The translations under genes and the position numbers were made by a program. DNA of 38,321 nucleotides, taken from NCBI GenBank assembly GCA_002415485.1, contig DHYU01000062.1, positions 1 to 38,321 of the forward strand, read 5' to 3'. Positions 26,069-35,027 of this stretch are shown piece by piece (the stretch's first letter is position 1; each line of letters starts with the position of its first letter). The notes below the pieces were generated by a model that saw nothing but the letters and a program-made list of their open reading frames with translations, had not been told where the DNA came from and searched no databases. This stretch comes from Proteobacteria bacterium UBA5122 (GTDB lineage Bacteria > Pseudomonadota > Gammaproteobacteria > Tenderiales > Tenderiaceae).

Positions 26069-27430
26069 GTGCTCACCACTAATTCCACCCCAAACCGCGA
26101 CATATTCACCGTCTCGCGTCTGATCAGAGAAGCGCGCGCCACCCTCGAAGGCAGCTTTCCGCTGCTGTGGCTGGAAGGAGAGATCTCCAACTTTTCCCGC
26201 CCCAGCTCCGGCCACATGTATTTCTCCCTAAAGGACGAAGCGGCTCAGGTGCGTTGCGCCATGTTCCGGGGTAAAAACTTGCACCTGCGCTTCACACCCA
26301 AAAACGGTATGCGGATCCTCGTCCGCGCCAAGGTCACGCTGTATGAGGCCAGGGGTGATTTTCAGATCATCGTCGAGCATATGGAAGAATCCGGCATTGG
26401 CGCCCTGCAACGGGCCTTTGAAGATCTGAAAGACAAGTTGGGTCGCGAGGGCCTGTTCGATCAGCGCCACAAAATACCACTGCCCGACCTACCCAAACGC
26501 ATTGGCATTATCACCTCGCCCACTGGGGCCGCGATCCATGATCTGAAAAGCGTACTCAAACGACGCTTTGCCGCGATCCCGCTATTGATCTACCCAACAC
26601 AGGTCCAAGGCGCCACGGCCGCCGCCGAGATCGCGGAGGCCATCCGCCTCGCCGATGCGCGCAAGGACTGTGATGTATTGATCGTCGCCCGCGGCGGTGG
26701 CTCACTCGAAGACCTGTGGAGTTTCAACGAAGAGGTCGTCGCCCGCGCCATCCATGACTGCGAACTGCCTATCATTAGCGCTGTTGGTCATGAGGTCGAC
26801 TTCACCATTGCCGACTTCGTCGCCGATCTACGCGCCCCCACACCATCAGCGGCGGCAGAAATGGTCACGCCCGATAGCGATGAGCTACAGATCACCCTGT
26901 CACGGCAACTGGCACAGCTACAAATACACGTTAAACACCAATTGCGGCACGCTAGACAACAATGCGGGGCCCTTGATCGTCGTCTACAACAGCTCAACCC
27001 CGCGCGGCGCCTGCAACAACAATCACAACGGATCGACGAACTGGAACAACAACTACTGCGCACCCACAAGGCTCGCATTACCCTGCTCCAGGCCCGTGTC
27101 AAACAGCTACATAGTCAACTACAGCAACACTCCCCGATTTATCAATTGCGCAGCCAACAACAACACTGCGTCGACCTCGGCCGCCGCCTGCAACGGCAGA
27201 TGACCGTACTACAGGAACGCCGGCGTCAACGACTTGCGACGAGCAGTCGCGCCCTCGATGCCATCAGCCCACTGGCGACCCTGCATCGCGGTTACGCCAT
27301 TGTCGAAACACCAGACAACGGCCGTGTGGTTCGAGAGGCCTCTCAAGTTGCAGCCGGCGACACCATACGTACACGCCTTGGCCAAGGTCAATTGTTATGC
27401 ACCGTCAACAAAGTGGAATCAAACTCATGA
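26069..27430 (+). CDS. xseA: Exodeoxyribonuclease VII large subunit
   Basis: A 453-residue catalytic subunit of the exonuclease that degrades single-stranded DNA with XseB. The N-terminal OB-fold (about 10-110, PLLWLEGEISNF, SGHMYFSLKD) is followed by the nuclease domain (about 135-270) with RIGIITSPTGAA, VARGGGS-LEDLWSFN, SAVGHEVDFT and DLRAPTPSAAAE. A long Gln/Arg-rich coiled-coil follows (about 275-400), with the C-terminal HRGYAIV motif. The start is GTG at 26069, and no strong ribosome site is visible. It overlaps the M23 peptidase gene by ATGA. In E. coli xseA lies directly beside guaB in opposite orientation. Confidence 0.97.
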   Translation: MLTTNSTPNRDIFTVSRLIREARATLEGSFPLLWLEGEISNFSRPSSGHMYFSLKDEAAQVRCAMFRGKNLHLRFTPKNGMRILVRAKVTLYEARGDFQIIVEHMEESGIGALQRAFEDLKDKLGREGLFDQRHKIPLPDLPKRIGIITSPTGAAIHDLKSVLKRRFAAIPLLIYPTQVQGATAAAEIAEAIRLADARKDCDVLIVARGGGSLEDLWSFNEEVVARAIHDCELPIISAVGHEVDFTIADFVADLRAPTPSAAAEMVTPDSDELQITLSRQLAQLQIHVKHQLRHARQQCGALDRRLQQLNPARRLQQQSQRIDELEQQLLRTHKARITLLQARVKQLHSQLQQHSPIYQLRSQQQHCVDLGRRLQRQMTVLQERRRQRLATSSRALDAISPLATLHRGYAIVETPDNGRVVREASQVAAGDTIRTRLGQGQLLCTVNKVESNS

Positions 27431-28281
27431 CGTTTAAACCTTTAATCGCACCGTTCTTTGCCGCCCTCGTGTGCAGCACCAGCTTAATCAACATCAGTCA
27501 TGCGGCACTCCCCATGCAACAGGCCGTGCCCGGCGGTATTGCTGTTATCAAACTCGATACCGATTCAACAGATGCACCCACCGCCACCTATCAAGGCAAG
27601 CGCGTGCTGACCATCAAATATGATCAAGCCTGGCATGCCGTCGTCGGCATTCCACTTTCTGCTAACACAGGAAAACACACACTGGATGTTGCGATCGGGA
27701 AGAATCAACAACAATATCGTTTTGATGTCACCGGCAAAGAGTATGAAAGCCAATACCTCACCATTGAAAACAAACGGCAGGTGAACCCCAACGATGAAGA
27801 CATGAAACGCATCAACAGCGAAAAGTCAGAAATCGCCAACGCCCTCGCCCATTGGAACGAACACTTATTGATTGAAGGTTTGAATTTTATCCTGCCCGTG
27901 GAAGGCCGCCTCAGCAGCCCGTTTGGCTTGCGTCGTTATTTCAACAATCAGCCGCGCCGGCCACATAGCGGTCTGGACATTGCCGCCCCCATCGGCACAC
28001 CGATCCACGCGCCGGCCGATGGCGTCGTCATTGAAACCGGTGATTACTTTTTCAACGGCAAATCCGTTTTTATCGATCACGGCCGCGGACTCGTCACCAT
28101 GTACGGTCACATGAATGATATCGACGCCGTTGTCGGTCAACGCGTCAAACAGGGCGACAAGATCGGCACGGTCGGCAAGACCGGGCGCTCCACAGGGCCA
28201 CACCTGCATTGGGGCGTCAGCCTTAACGACAGTCGTATCGATCCGACACTGTTTGTGCCAGAGCTATACAATACAAACTAA
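27427..28281 (+). CDS. Exported M23-family (LytM-type) peptidase
   Basis: A 284-residue periplasmic protein likely to cleave peptidoglycan peptides. The signal peptide is residues 1-26 (ISHA, then ALPM). A beta-rich N-terminal region (about 30-110) precedes the M23 domain (about 155-275). The zinc and catalytic residues are present: H180 and D184 in HSGLD, H228 in YGHM, and H259/H261 in GPHLHWG. An active enzyme is therefore expected, not an EnvC/NlpD-type activator that lacks the metal site. The ATG at 27427 overlaps the xseA stop (ATGA), so translation is probably coupled; an upstream in-frame ATG at 27397 would spoil the signal peptide. Confidence 0.93.
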   Translation: MTFKPLIAPFFAALVCSTSLINISHAALPMQQAVPGGIAVIKLDTDSTDAPTATYQGKRVLTIKYDQAWHAVVGIPLSANTGKHTLDVAIGKNQQQYRFDVTGKEYESQYLTIENKRQVNPNDEDMKRINSEKSEIANALAHWNEHLLIEGLNFILPVEGRLSSPFGLRRYFNNQPRRPHSGLDIAAPIGTPIHAPADGVVIETGDYFFNGKSVFIDHGRGLVTMYGHMNDIDAVVGQRVKQGDKIGTVGKTGRSTGPHLHWGVSLNDSRIDPTLFVPELYNTN

Positions 28282-28297
28282 TCAAACATACAAGTGA

Positions 28298-28792
28298 TTA
28301 GCTTGATGCAGGTATAAACGTCAGCGCCAAACCATTATTGCACCAGCGTTGCCCGGTGGGTTCAGGGCCATCATCAAATACGTGCCCTTGATGCCCACCG
28401 CAGCGGGCGCAATGATACTCCGTGCGTGGATAGATCAACTTGAAATCGAGCTTGGTCTCAAGATGACCTTCTATAGATGTATAGAAACTCGGCCAGCCAG
28501 TGCCACTGTCGTATTTCATCTCCGACGTAAACAATTCCAGTTCACAACCCACACAGGCATACACACCATTACGTTTTTCTTTGTTCAACGGACTACTGTG
28601 AGGCCGCTCGGTGCCTTCTTCACGCAAAATTTCGAATTGTGCCGGCGTCAATAATTGGCGCCACTCCTCTTCGCTGCGGATGATCTTTTCAATCTTTAAG
28701 GGCTGACCTCGATTCTCAGCCCGCAAATGCGGCGCCAAGAGCGTCAAACACCCCAGCCCCATCAGCCCTTGCACAAACAATCTTCTATTCAT
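28298..28792 (-). CDS. msrB: Exported peptide-methionine (R)-S-oxide reductase
   Basis: A 164-residue enzyme reducing the R form of methionine sulfoxide in proteins. The N-terminus NRRLFVQGL followed by a hydrophobic stretch resembles a twin-arginine or Sec signal ending near RAEN, so a periplasmic location is likely. The zinc site is C80, C83, C128 and C131 (CVGC, CARC). The catalytic C151 lies in RWCNNGLALTF. The substrate motif GTGWPSF is present at 97-103. The start at 28792 lies inside the end of msrA (8-nt overlap), indicating coupled expression. A longer in-frame start exists but would bury the signal. Confidence 0.93.
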   Translation of the reverse strand: MNRRLFVQGLMGLGCLTLLAPHLRAENRGQPLKIEKIIRSEEEWRQLLTPAQFEILREEGTERPHSSPLNKEKRNGVYACVGCELELFTSEMKYDSGTGWPSFYTSIEGHLETKLDFKLIYPRTEYHCARCGGHQGHVFDDGPEPTGQRWCNNGLALTFIPASS

Positions 28793-29387
28793 CTCGAGCC
28801 CCCCACAGTTGTTCCAAGCGGGCATCACGACCGCAATTAAAACGATAATACTTATAACGGATGGGATTCTTTTGATAATAATCCTGGTGATATTCCTCTG
28901 CCGGATAGAATGTCGACGCCGTGGTGATCTCCACCACTAAATCTTCCTTAAACGGCTTATTTTGTTTTAACGCATCGCGTGATTGCTCTGCCAGACGCTG
29001 CTGTTCGGGTGAGACATAAAATATCCCGGGCCGGTATTGACTGCCATAATCACAAAATTGGTGATCGCTGGCGGTCGGATCCACATTGCGCCAAAACACA
29101 TCCAGCAACCGTGAATAATCCACCTCCGACGGATCGAACAACACCTCTACCGCCTCGGTGTGCCCAGTCTGGCCTGCCGACACCTGTTGATAACTGGGGT
29201 TCGCCGTCGCCCCCCCGATATAGCCAGAGGTCGTCTTGAGCACCCCTGACACCTTGTCAAAATCACTCTCGACACACCAAAAACACCCGGCGGCAAAGAT
29301 CGCCCGTTCAGGTGCCTCTGCCCCCGCTGGCGAAGACAGCACGGCCGCCGCCAAGCCAAACCAAACTGTAAATCGTTGTTTTTTCAT
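28785..29387 (-). CDS. msrA: Exported peptide-methionine (S)-S-oxide reductase
   Basis: A 200-residue enzyme reducing the S form of methionine sulfoxide. The signal peptide is residues 1-23 (cleavage after AGA). The catalytic motif GCFWC is at 34-38 with C35 as the active Cys. The family segments SGYIGG and CDYGSQYRPGIFY are clear, and a downstream C near FNCG may serve as resolving cysteine. The ATG at 29387 is chosen because GGAG lies about 9 nt upstream and the signal peptide begins there; the longer frame (29405) lacks this. It is the first gene of an msrA-msrB pair that covers both stereoisomers in the cell envelope. Confidence 0.94.
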   Translation of the reverse strand: MKKQRFTVWFGLAAAVLSSPAGAEAPERAIFAAGCFWCVESDFDKVSGVLKTTSGYIGGATANPSYQQVSAGQTGHTEAVEVLFDPSEVDYSRLLDVFWRNVDPTASDHQFCDYGSQYRPGIFYVSPEQQRLAEQSRDALKQNKPFKEDLVVEITTASTFYPAEEYHQDYYQKNPIRYKYYRFNCGRDARLEQLWGARDE

Positions 29388-29466
29388 ATCAGAACTCCGA
29401 ACCAATCACCTGCCTGAATCATTCGAAAGATTGGTCGAAAAGAGAGGACAAACCTTACACACAAGA

Positions 29467-29787
29467 TTAATGGAAACGATGGGCATCCACTTCAACGCTG
29501 GTCACACGCCGGCCGAGTGTAGTCACTCGTCCCTCATAGCGTTCGTCTCCAGTCGAAGAAAACTCAAATACATAACGGCGTAAAAGACAAGGACGCCCCT
29601 TGAAGAGATGGTTCGGCGCAATCCCACGTAAGATGATGCTGTCATCCAGATACTGTAAACCCAACTCGCGACACTGGCGCTCGGCCGCGGCCTTGGCCAG
29701 TACCTTGATCTCCTGGCTTTGCCACCAGATATAGACGACACCCACACCACACATCAAAATCAACAACCAGGCAATCTGTGCCAACAT
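29467..29787 (-). CDS. DUF3301-type membrane-anchored small protein (106 aa)
   Basis: A small protein of unknown function. One membrane segment at residues 4-22 (IAWLLILMCGVGVVYIWW) is followed by a soluble domain of about 80 residues with RQCRELGLQYLDDSI and RRYVFEFSSTGDERYEGRV. These are characteristic of the DUF3301 family of gammaproteobacteria, recognised from memory. The soluble part probably faces the cytoplasm or periplasm; the sequence does not settle which. It starts 29 nt after the FliB-like gene on the same strand and is followed 79 nt later by msrA, so it may be part of one unit with them. Confidence 0.82.
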   Translation of the reverse strand: MLAQIAWLLILMCGVGVVYIWWQSQEIKVLAKAAAERQCRELGLQYLDDSIILRGIAPNHLFKGRPCLLRRYVFEFSSTGDERYEGRVTTLGRRVTSVEVDAHRFH

Positions 29788-29816
29788 GCAAACACCAACC
29801 TTACACGGTAGTGCGA

Positions 29817-31127
29817 TTAAAACTTCATCAACACCACGCTATGCGCGAAACTATCCATTCCTTGTGCCGCCAATTGACGCTGCATTTCCGGCAAAAATCG
29901 TTCCTCATGTTCGATCTCACGCGAAAATCGATATACCGAATCGACAATGACGTTATCCAGGAGCTCTAGCGCTTGGGCTTCGGGCAACTGTTGTTCCAAC
30001 AACGGAGTCAATCCTTCGTGACTGAAAAAAACAAACTTCAAAACAGCCAAACGCAAAACCAGTGTTTGCATATGCGCCAGCGGGGTTGGTGAGTTGACAA
30101 ACAACTCACGAAACCAGTAATTACGACAATAATTTTCAATATATAGATTAATCCGCTCTGGATAACGCTCGGTCAACAGATCACGGCGATAACGATATTG
30201 TTCTGCCAATGATGATAAGGCTTCTTGAACCGTTCCGTGCTCTACCTTCAATTCAAAGCCTTCATCGGTTTCGACCGAAAAGAAGCCATAACACTTCAAC
30301 ACGCTTTGCAACAAAACCAAACCTGACAGACTTTTACCAGCCCGTGCAAACAACAAGGCCTCAATTACAGACATGGAATAATCTAATGAATTATCGATCT
30401 CCTGAAACTGGCGATACAGGCCATCCATCATCCCTTCCGCTGACATCACATCAAACGCCGCCACCAGCTTTTCATCTTCCAGCACGGCCATATCCCGCGC
30501 TATAAAACTCGAGATGTGATCTAAAAAGAAGCCTGCGATGAACAATCGGGAAGCAATCGGGAAACCTCGTTCCGCTAAAAGATTTAACACCGCATCACGT
30601 ACCACATCGACATAGTGCAAATACGGAGTCTGCGGAGGATCATCCTGAAGATGGCGCACGCCCAAATCACGCCGAATGATATCAGAGGCATCAAACTTGG
30701 TGAGTTGCATCGCATCAGCATCGAGCAGACATCGCCGTGCAGCCTCTGGGCAGGAAAGGGTTAAGGATAACTCAGTACGCTTGCCGATTACGGATACATG
30801 GCGCGGATACGTGCGACAGGTCACGCTCAATATGTCTTCACCAAAATCTCGATGCAAACGACACAGGCCATTGTTTTCCAGCATCATACAATTTTCGTCC
30901 GCATCCAATTTCAATCGGGCGTAATCATAGGCATCCTGATGGACACTCATTCTGAATTTACTGGCCAATTCTTCAGCAGATAGCTGAAGTTTTACTTTAT
31001 TGTAACTTTTACGATCAACGATCACCTGCCAACCATGGCAACAGTTATCTGGACACTCGGCACCGGTACAGACAAAGTCTGCTGCATATTTCAATGTAAG
31101 TCCTTCTTTATAAGACGACTGTTCCAT
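29817..31127 (-). CDS. FliB-like Cys-cluster protein (flagellin lysine-N-methylase family)
   Basis: A 436-residue protein with an N-terminal cysteine cluster: C20, C25, C29 and C30 (CTGAECPDNCCHGW), then ENCMML, GLCRLH, VTCRTYPR and SCPEAARRC. This pattern matches the FliB / YkgJ-type families, in which cysteines probably bind an iron-sulfur cluster. FliB methylates flagellin lysines in Salmonella, but most homologues are untested. The C-terminal two-thirds is helical without known motifs. The ATG has AAGGAG 5 nt upstream. No flagellar gene is in the window, so the target is unknown and the fliB symbol is not assigned. Confidence 0.85.
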   Translation of the reverse strand: MEQSSYKEGLTLKYAADFVCTGAECPDNCCHGWQVIVDRKSYNKVKLQLSAEELASKFRMSVHQDAYDYARLKLDADENCMMLENNGLCRLHRDFGEDILSVTCRTYPRHVSVIGKRTELSLTLSCPEAARRCLLDADAMQLTKFDASDIIRRDLGVRHLQDDPPQTPYLHYVDVVRDAVLNLLAERGFPIASRLFIAGFFLDHISSFIARDMAVLEDEKLVAAFDVMSAEGMMDGLYRQFQEIDNSLDYSMSVIEALLFARAGKSLSGLVLLQSVLKCYGFFSVETDEGFELKVEHGTVQEALSSLAEQYRYRRDLLTERYPERINLYIENYCRNYWFRELFVNSPTPLAHMQTLVLRLAVLKFVFFSHEGLTPLLEQQLPEAQALELLDNVIVDSVYRFSREIEHEERFLPEMQRQLAAQGMDSFAHSVVLMKF

Positions 31128-31388
31128 GGCACTCCTTATCAGCTGGCTAAACTTGGCTATACGAGATCATGTGATTCACATTAGCGGATCCCCCTAGTCA
31201 ACGCAACCGATGTCATCTCCGTTGCTCAATCATCATTCAATGGGATCAGCACGGCCCATTCCGCAACCCACAAACATTAAATTTTTCAGCAATTTGGCCG
31301 TTCAATAGATAGGCTTTAATTGGACCAGTCGCCCTCCAGCGACACATTGCTATACCTCCATTTCACTGGCCTATCATAGAGGTGATCC
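31128..31388. other. Divergent intergenic region before the leucine-catabolism cluster
   Basis: This 261-base stretch holds the control region of two divergent units. GTCGC-CCTCCA-GCGAC (31328-31343) is an inverted repeat and could be an operator. TGCTATACC at 31348-31356 resembles an extended -10 element. No good -35 is spaced for it. GAGGTG, 5 nt before the thiolase ATG, is a strong ribosome site. Confidence 0.35.
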
Positions 31389-32576
31389 ATGAACAGCCAA
31401 GATGTCGTCATCGTCGCCGCCAAACGCACCCCCATTGGCGCATTTAATGGACAATTCGCCTCGCTCAACGCACCGGCCCTGGGCGCAAATGCGATCCATG
31501 CCGCCCTGCATGCCTCACAGCTAGATCCCAATTTGATCGATGAGGTATTGATGGGCTGTGTGCTTAGTGCGGGGCTCGGCCAGGCCCCGGCGCGCCAGGC
31601 CGCGTTGGCGGCAGGACTGAGCCAGGCCACGCCGTGTACCACGATCAACAAGGTCTGTGGCTCCGGCTTAAAGAGCGTGATGCAGGCTCACGACGCCATT
31701 TTTGCTGGCAGCGCCAATGTCGTCATTGCCGGCGGCATGGAATCGATGAGCAACGCACCTTATTTATTGCCCAAGGTACGCCATGGGCTACGCTTCGGTC
31801 ACAGCGAGGTGTATGACCACATGCTCTATGACGGCCTGCAAAACGCCTACGACGGCCAGGCGATGGGCATCTTCGCCGAACGCTGTGTCGACATCTGCGG
31901 CTTTAGTCGTGAAGATCAAGATGCCTATGCCGCCGAGTCTGTCCGCCGCGCCCTTGCCGCCTGGAATAACGATATGTTTAGCGATGAGGTCTCCGCAGTC
32001 ACGATCACCACCCGCAACGGTGACGAACAGATCACACGCGACGAGACCCCGTTCAAATGCAATATCGACAAGATCCCCACCCTCAAACCTGCGTTTAAAA
32101 AAGACGGCAGCGTCACCGCCGCAAATGCCTCGTCCATCTCCGATGGCGCGGCGGCGCTGGTCCTGACCACCGCAATCACCGCCCAGCAACACGGCCTGGT
32201 GCCACTGGCGCGCATTGTCGCCCACGCCAGTCACGCCCGCGCGCCGGAGGACTTCACCTTCGCCCCCATCGGTGCGATAGAAAAGCTCTACCAACGCACC
32301 GGCTGGACCGATGCCGATGTCGATCTGTATGAGATCAACGAGGCCTTTGCCGCCGTCACCATGGCTGCGATGCAGGAACTCAAGCTCGATCACGCACGGG
32401 TCAACGTCAACGGCGGCGCCTGTGCGCTGGGCCATCCGATCGGTGGCAGTGGTGCACGTATTTTAGTGACGCTGATCCACGCCCTCGCCAAACGCGGGCT
32501 GCGTCGTGGCATCGCCACGCTCTGTATCGGCGGTGGCGAGGCCGTCGCTGTTGCGGTCGAGCTTCCTGGCCGATAA
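31389..32576 (+). CDS. Acetyl-CoA C-acetyltransferase (thiolase)
   Basis: A 395-residue thiolase likely to split acetoacetyl-CoA into two acetyl-CoA in this context. The nucleophile C90 is in NKVCGSGLKSV, the EINEAFA motif is present, the histidine is in GGACALGHPIGGSGAR and the second cysteine is in LCIGGGEAVAVAVE. Length and motifs fit the biosynthetic/degradative acetoacetyl-CoA thiolase class. It is the first gene of the plus-strand catabolic cluster and lies 35 nt before the carboxylase gene. Together with acetoacetyl-CoA synthetase at the far end it completes the route from acetoacetate to acetyl-CoA. An atoB-like name would be reasonable but is not proven. Confidence 0.94.
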   Translation: MNSQDVVIVAAKRTPIGAFNGQFASLNAPALGANAIHAALHASQLDPNLIDEVLMGCVLSAGLGQAPARQAALAAGLSQATPCTTINKVCGSGLKSVMQAHDAIFAGSANVVIAGGMESMSNAPYLLPKVRHGLRFGHSEVYDHMLYDGLQNAYDGQAMGIFAERCVDICGFSREDQDAYAAESVRRALAAWNNDMFSDEVSAVTITTRNGDEQITRDETPFKCNIDKIPTLKPAFKKDGSVTAANASSISDGAAALVLTTAITAQQHGLVPLARIVAHASHARAPEDFTFAPIGAIEKLYQRTGWTDADVDLYEINEAFAAVTMAAMQELKLDHARVNVNGGACALGHPIGGSGARILVTLIHALAKRGLRRGIATLCIGGGEAVAVAVELPGR

Positions 32577-32611
32577 GGTAGTAACGGATTGCACGCGGCA
32601 AAGGGGCTGCT

Positions 32612-34219
32612 ATGGCTGTCATAAAAACCAAGATTGATCCACACAGCAAGGCGTTTACCGAAAATGCTGCCTATATGCAGTTGTTCGTCAACGACCTTTA
32701 CGAAAAGCTGGATCACGCCCGCAATGGCGGCAACGAGCAGGCCCGCGACAAACACGTGCAACGCGGCAAATTGTTGGCCAGAGACCGCATACGGGCGCTG
32801 TGCGATCCGGCCACGCCGTTTATGGAGTTTTCCGCCCTGGCCGCCTACGGCATGTATGGTGGCGAGGTGCCAAGCGCGGGGATAGTCACGGGCATCGGGA
32901 TGGTGAATGACCAGGAGGCGGTCATAGTAGCCAACGATGCCACGGTCAAGGGCGGAACCTATTACCCGATCACGGCCAAAAAACATCTGCGGGCGCAGGA
33001 GATCGCCGAGCAGAATCGACTGCCGTGCATCTATCTGGTCGACTCAGGCGGTGCCTTCCTGCCAATGCAGGATGAGGTCTTCCCCGACCGCGACCACTTC
33101 GGTCGAGTCTTCTACAACCAGGCCCGCATGTCGGCGCAGGGCATCCCGCAGATCGCCGTCGTCATGGGCTCCTGCACCGCCGGTGGCGCCTATGTGCCCG
33201 CGATGTGCGATGAGGCGGTGATCGTCAAAAACCAGGGCACAATCTTCCTCGGCGGACCACCGCTGGTGCGCGCCGCCACCGGCGAACAGGTCGATGCCGA
33301 AGAACTGGGCGGCGGCGAGGTCCACAGCAAACGCTCCGGCGTCACCGACTACCTGGCCGATAACGACTACCACGCACTCGAGCTCACCCGCGACATCGTT
33401 GCCAATCTGAATTACCGCAAACTCGGCCAGCTCAATCGCCGCGAGACCATCGAACCGCGTTATCCGGCCAAAGAACTCTACGGCATCATCCATCACGATG
33501 CCCGCCAGCAATACGACGTGCGCGAAGTCATCGCCCGCCTGGTCGACGGTTCCGAGTTTCAGGAATTCAAACACCACTTCGGCACCACGCTGGTCTGTGG
33601 TTTCTCGCATCTCATGGGTTTCCCCGTCGGCATCATCGCCAACAACGGCATCCTGTTTTCCGACTCGGCACTCAAGGGCACCCACTTCATCGAGCTGTGC
33701 TGCCAACGTGGCATCCCGCTGTTGTTCCTGCAAAACGTTGCAGGATTTATGGTCGGCAAAAAATACGAACACGAAGGCATCGCCAAACACGGCGCCAAGA
33801 TGGTCGCCGCGGTGGCCTGTGCCCAGGTGCCCAAGTTCACCGTCGTCATCGGCGGCTCTTACGGCGCGGGCAACTATGCGATGTGCGGCCGCGCCTACGG
33901 CCCACGCCAGCTATGGATGTGGCCCAATGCACGCATCTCGGTCATGGGCGGCGAGACCGCCGCCGGTGTGTTGACCACCGTCAAACAGGACGGCATGAAA
34001 AAACAAGGCAAACACTGGGACGACAAGGCACGCGAGGCCTATGCGCAGGAGATACGCGACCAGTTCGACCGCCAAAGCCACCCCTACTACGCCAGCGCCC
34101 GCCTGTGGGACGACGGCATCATCGACCCGATCGAGACCCGCGCCGTGGTCGGCATGGGCATCGCCGCCGCACTCAACGCACCGATCCCCCCCTCACACTT
34201 TGGCGTGTTCCGGATGTAG
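32612..34219 (+). CDS. liuB: 3-Methylcrotonyl-CoA carboxylase, carboxyltransferase (beta) subunit
   Basis: A 535-residue carboxyltransferase that moves CO2 from biotin to an acyl-CoA. The family signatures are clear: DSGGAFLPMQDEVFPD, GSCTAGGAYVPAM, FLGGPPLVRAATGE, LFLQNVAGFMVGKKYE, and ARISVMGGETAAGVL. These fit methylcrotonyl- (or geranyl-) CoA carboxylase rather than propionyl-CoA carboxylase, and the leucine-pathway neighbours favour methylcrotonyl. The ribosome site AAGGGG lies upstream of the ATG. The biotin-carrying alpha subunit needed for activity is not in the window. The next gene starts 2 nt after the stop. Confidence 0.93.
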   Translation: MAVIKTKIDPHSKAFTENAAYMQLFVNDLYEKLDHARNGGNEQARDKHVQRGKLLARDRIRALCDPATPFMEFSALAAYGMYGGEVPSAGIVTGIGMVNDQEAVIVANDATVKGGTYYPITAKKHLRAQEIAEQNRLPCIYLVDSGGAFLPMQDEVFPDRDHFGRVFYNQARMSAQGIPQIAVVMGSCTAGGAYVPAMCDEAVIVKNQGTIFLGGPPLVRAATGEQVDAEELGGGEVHSKRSGVTDYLADNDYHALELTRDIVANLNYRKLGQLNRRETIEPRYPAKELYGIIHHDARQQYDVREVIARLVDGSEFQEFKHHFGTTLVCGFSHLMGFPVGIIANNGILFSDSALKGTHFIELCCQRGIPLLFLQNVAGFMVGKKYEHEGIAKHGAKMVAAVACAQVPKFTVVIGGSYGAGNYAMCGRAYGPRQLWMWPNARISVMGGETAAGVLTTVKQDGMKKQGKHWDDKAREAYAQEIRDQFDRQSHPYYASARLWDDGIIDPIETRAVVGMGIAAALNAPIPPSHFGVFRM

Positions 34220-34221
34220 CC

Positions 34222-35010
34222 ATGAGCGACATACTGCACACAAGCATGGACTCACGCGGCGTACTCACGCTGCGCATGCAACGTGCAGACAAACACAACG
34301 CCCTCAACCCGGAATTGATCGATGCGCTAACAGACGCCTTGGCACACAGCGCACGCAATGAACAGGTACGCGCTATCGTCCTGACTGGTGACGGTCGCTC
34401 GTTCTGTAGCGGCGCAGACCTCGCCTGGATGCAGGCCTCGATCGACTACAGCCCACAACAAAACCAGCAGGACGCCGCCCGCCTCTCTGATCTGATGCGG
34501 GCGCTAGCACAAAGTCCCAAGCCGACCCTGGCCCGCATCAATGGCCCGGCCTTTGGCGGTGGCGTCGGCCTCATCGCCTGCTGCGACATCGCCATCACCG
34601 TCGATAGCGCCGTGTTTGCCTTCAGCGAGACCCGGCTCGGCCTTGTACCTGCCGTCATCTCGCCGTATATATTAATGAGCATCGGCCCGCGCCATGCCCG
34701 CCGCCTGTTCATGACAGCCGAACGATTCAACGCCCACGACGCACTACAGTGGCAACTCGTGCATCAGGTCGTGAAGTCCGACGAGTTGGATCAGTCCATC
34801 GAAACGCAACTACAGCTGTTATTACAGGCCGGGCCGCACGCGCTACAGCACTGCAAGACCCTGATCCCCTTACTCAACGATCAAGCACTCGATCAACAAT
34901 TAATCAATCTGATTGCCACACTGCGCAGCTCACCGGAGGCCCAGGAAGGGCTGCGGGCCTTTCTGGATAAACGTAAACCGGCATGGATCGCGGATTCGTC
35001 ATCATCGTGA
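34222..35010 (+). CDS. liuC: Methylglutaconyl-CoA hydratase (enoyl-CoA hydratase family)
   Basis: A 262-residue crotonase-fold protein predicted to hydrate 3-methylglutaconyl-CoA to HMG-CoA. The oxyanion-hole segments are SFCSGADLAWM and INGPAFGGGVGLIACCDIAI. The following FSETRLGLVPAVISPYI is typical of LiuC-type enzymes. The start at 34222 is 2 nt after the carboxylase stop, so translation is probably coupled. The frame stays open much further upstream inside liuB, but that part is out-of-frame shadow. HMG-CoA lyase follows after 17 nt. Confidence 0.92.
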   Translation: MSDILHTSMDSRGVLTLRMQRADKHNALNPELIDALTDALAHSARNEQVRAIVLTGDGRSFCSGADLAWMQASIDYSPQQNQQDAARLSDLMRALAQSPKPTLARINGPAFGGGVGLIACCDIAITVDSAVFAFSETRLGLVPAVISPYILMSIGPRHARRLFMTAERFNAHDALQWQLVHQVVKSDELDQSIETQLQLLLQAGPHALQHCKTLIPLLNDQALDQQLINLIATLRSSPEAQEGLRAFLDKRKPAWIADSSSS

Positions 35011-35013
35011 AGT

Positions 35014-35018
35014 GAGAG
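35014..35018 (+). promoter_or_regulatory. Ribosome binding site of HMG-CoA lyase
   Basis: GAGAG lies 9 nt before the ATG at 35028 and only 3 nt before an in-frame GTG at 35022, so the ATG is the better start. Confidence 0.55.
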
Positions 35019-35027
35019 TATGTGACC

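Noticed and set aside
31788..33790. Long minus-strand open frames opposite the thiolase and liuB genes
   Set aside because: These are antisense shadows in G+C-rich coding sequence, without motifs or ribosome sites.
34186..34192. C7 run near the end of liuB
   Set aside because: It is short, close to the 3' end and in a housekeeping-type catabolic gene; a slip would change only the last few residues.
33697..34221. 175-codon upstream extension of the enoyl-CoA hydratase frame
   Set aside because: It overlaps liuB in another frame and reads as low-complexity Arg/His-rich shadow; the real start is at 34222.
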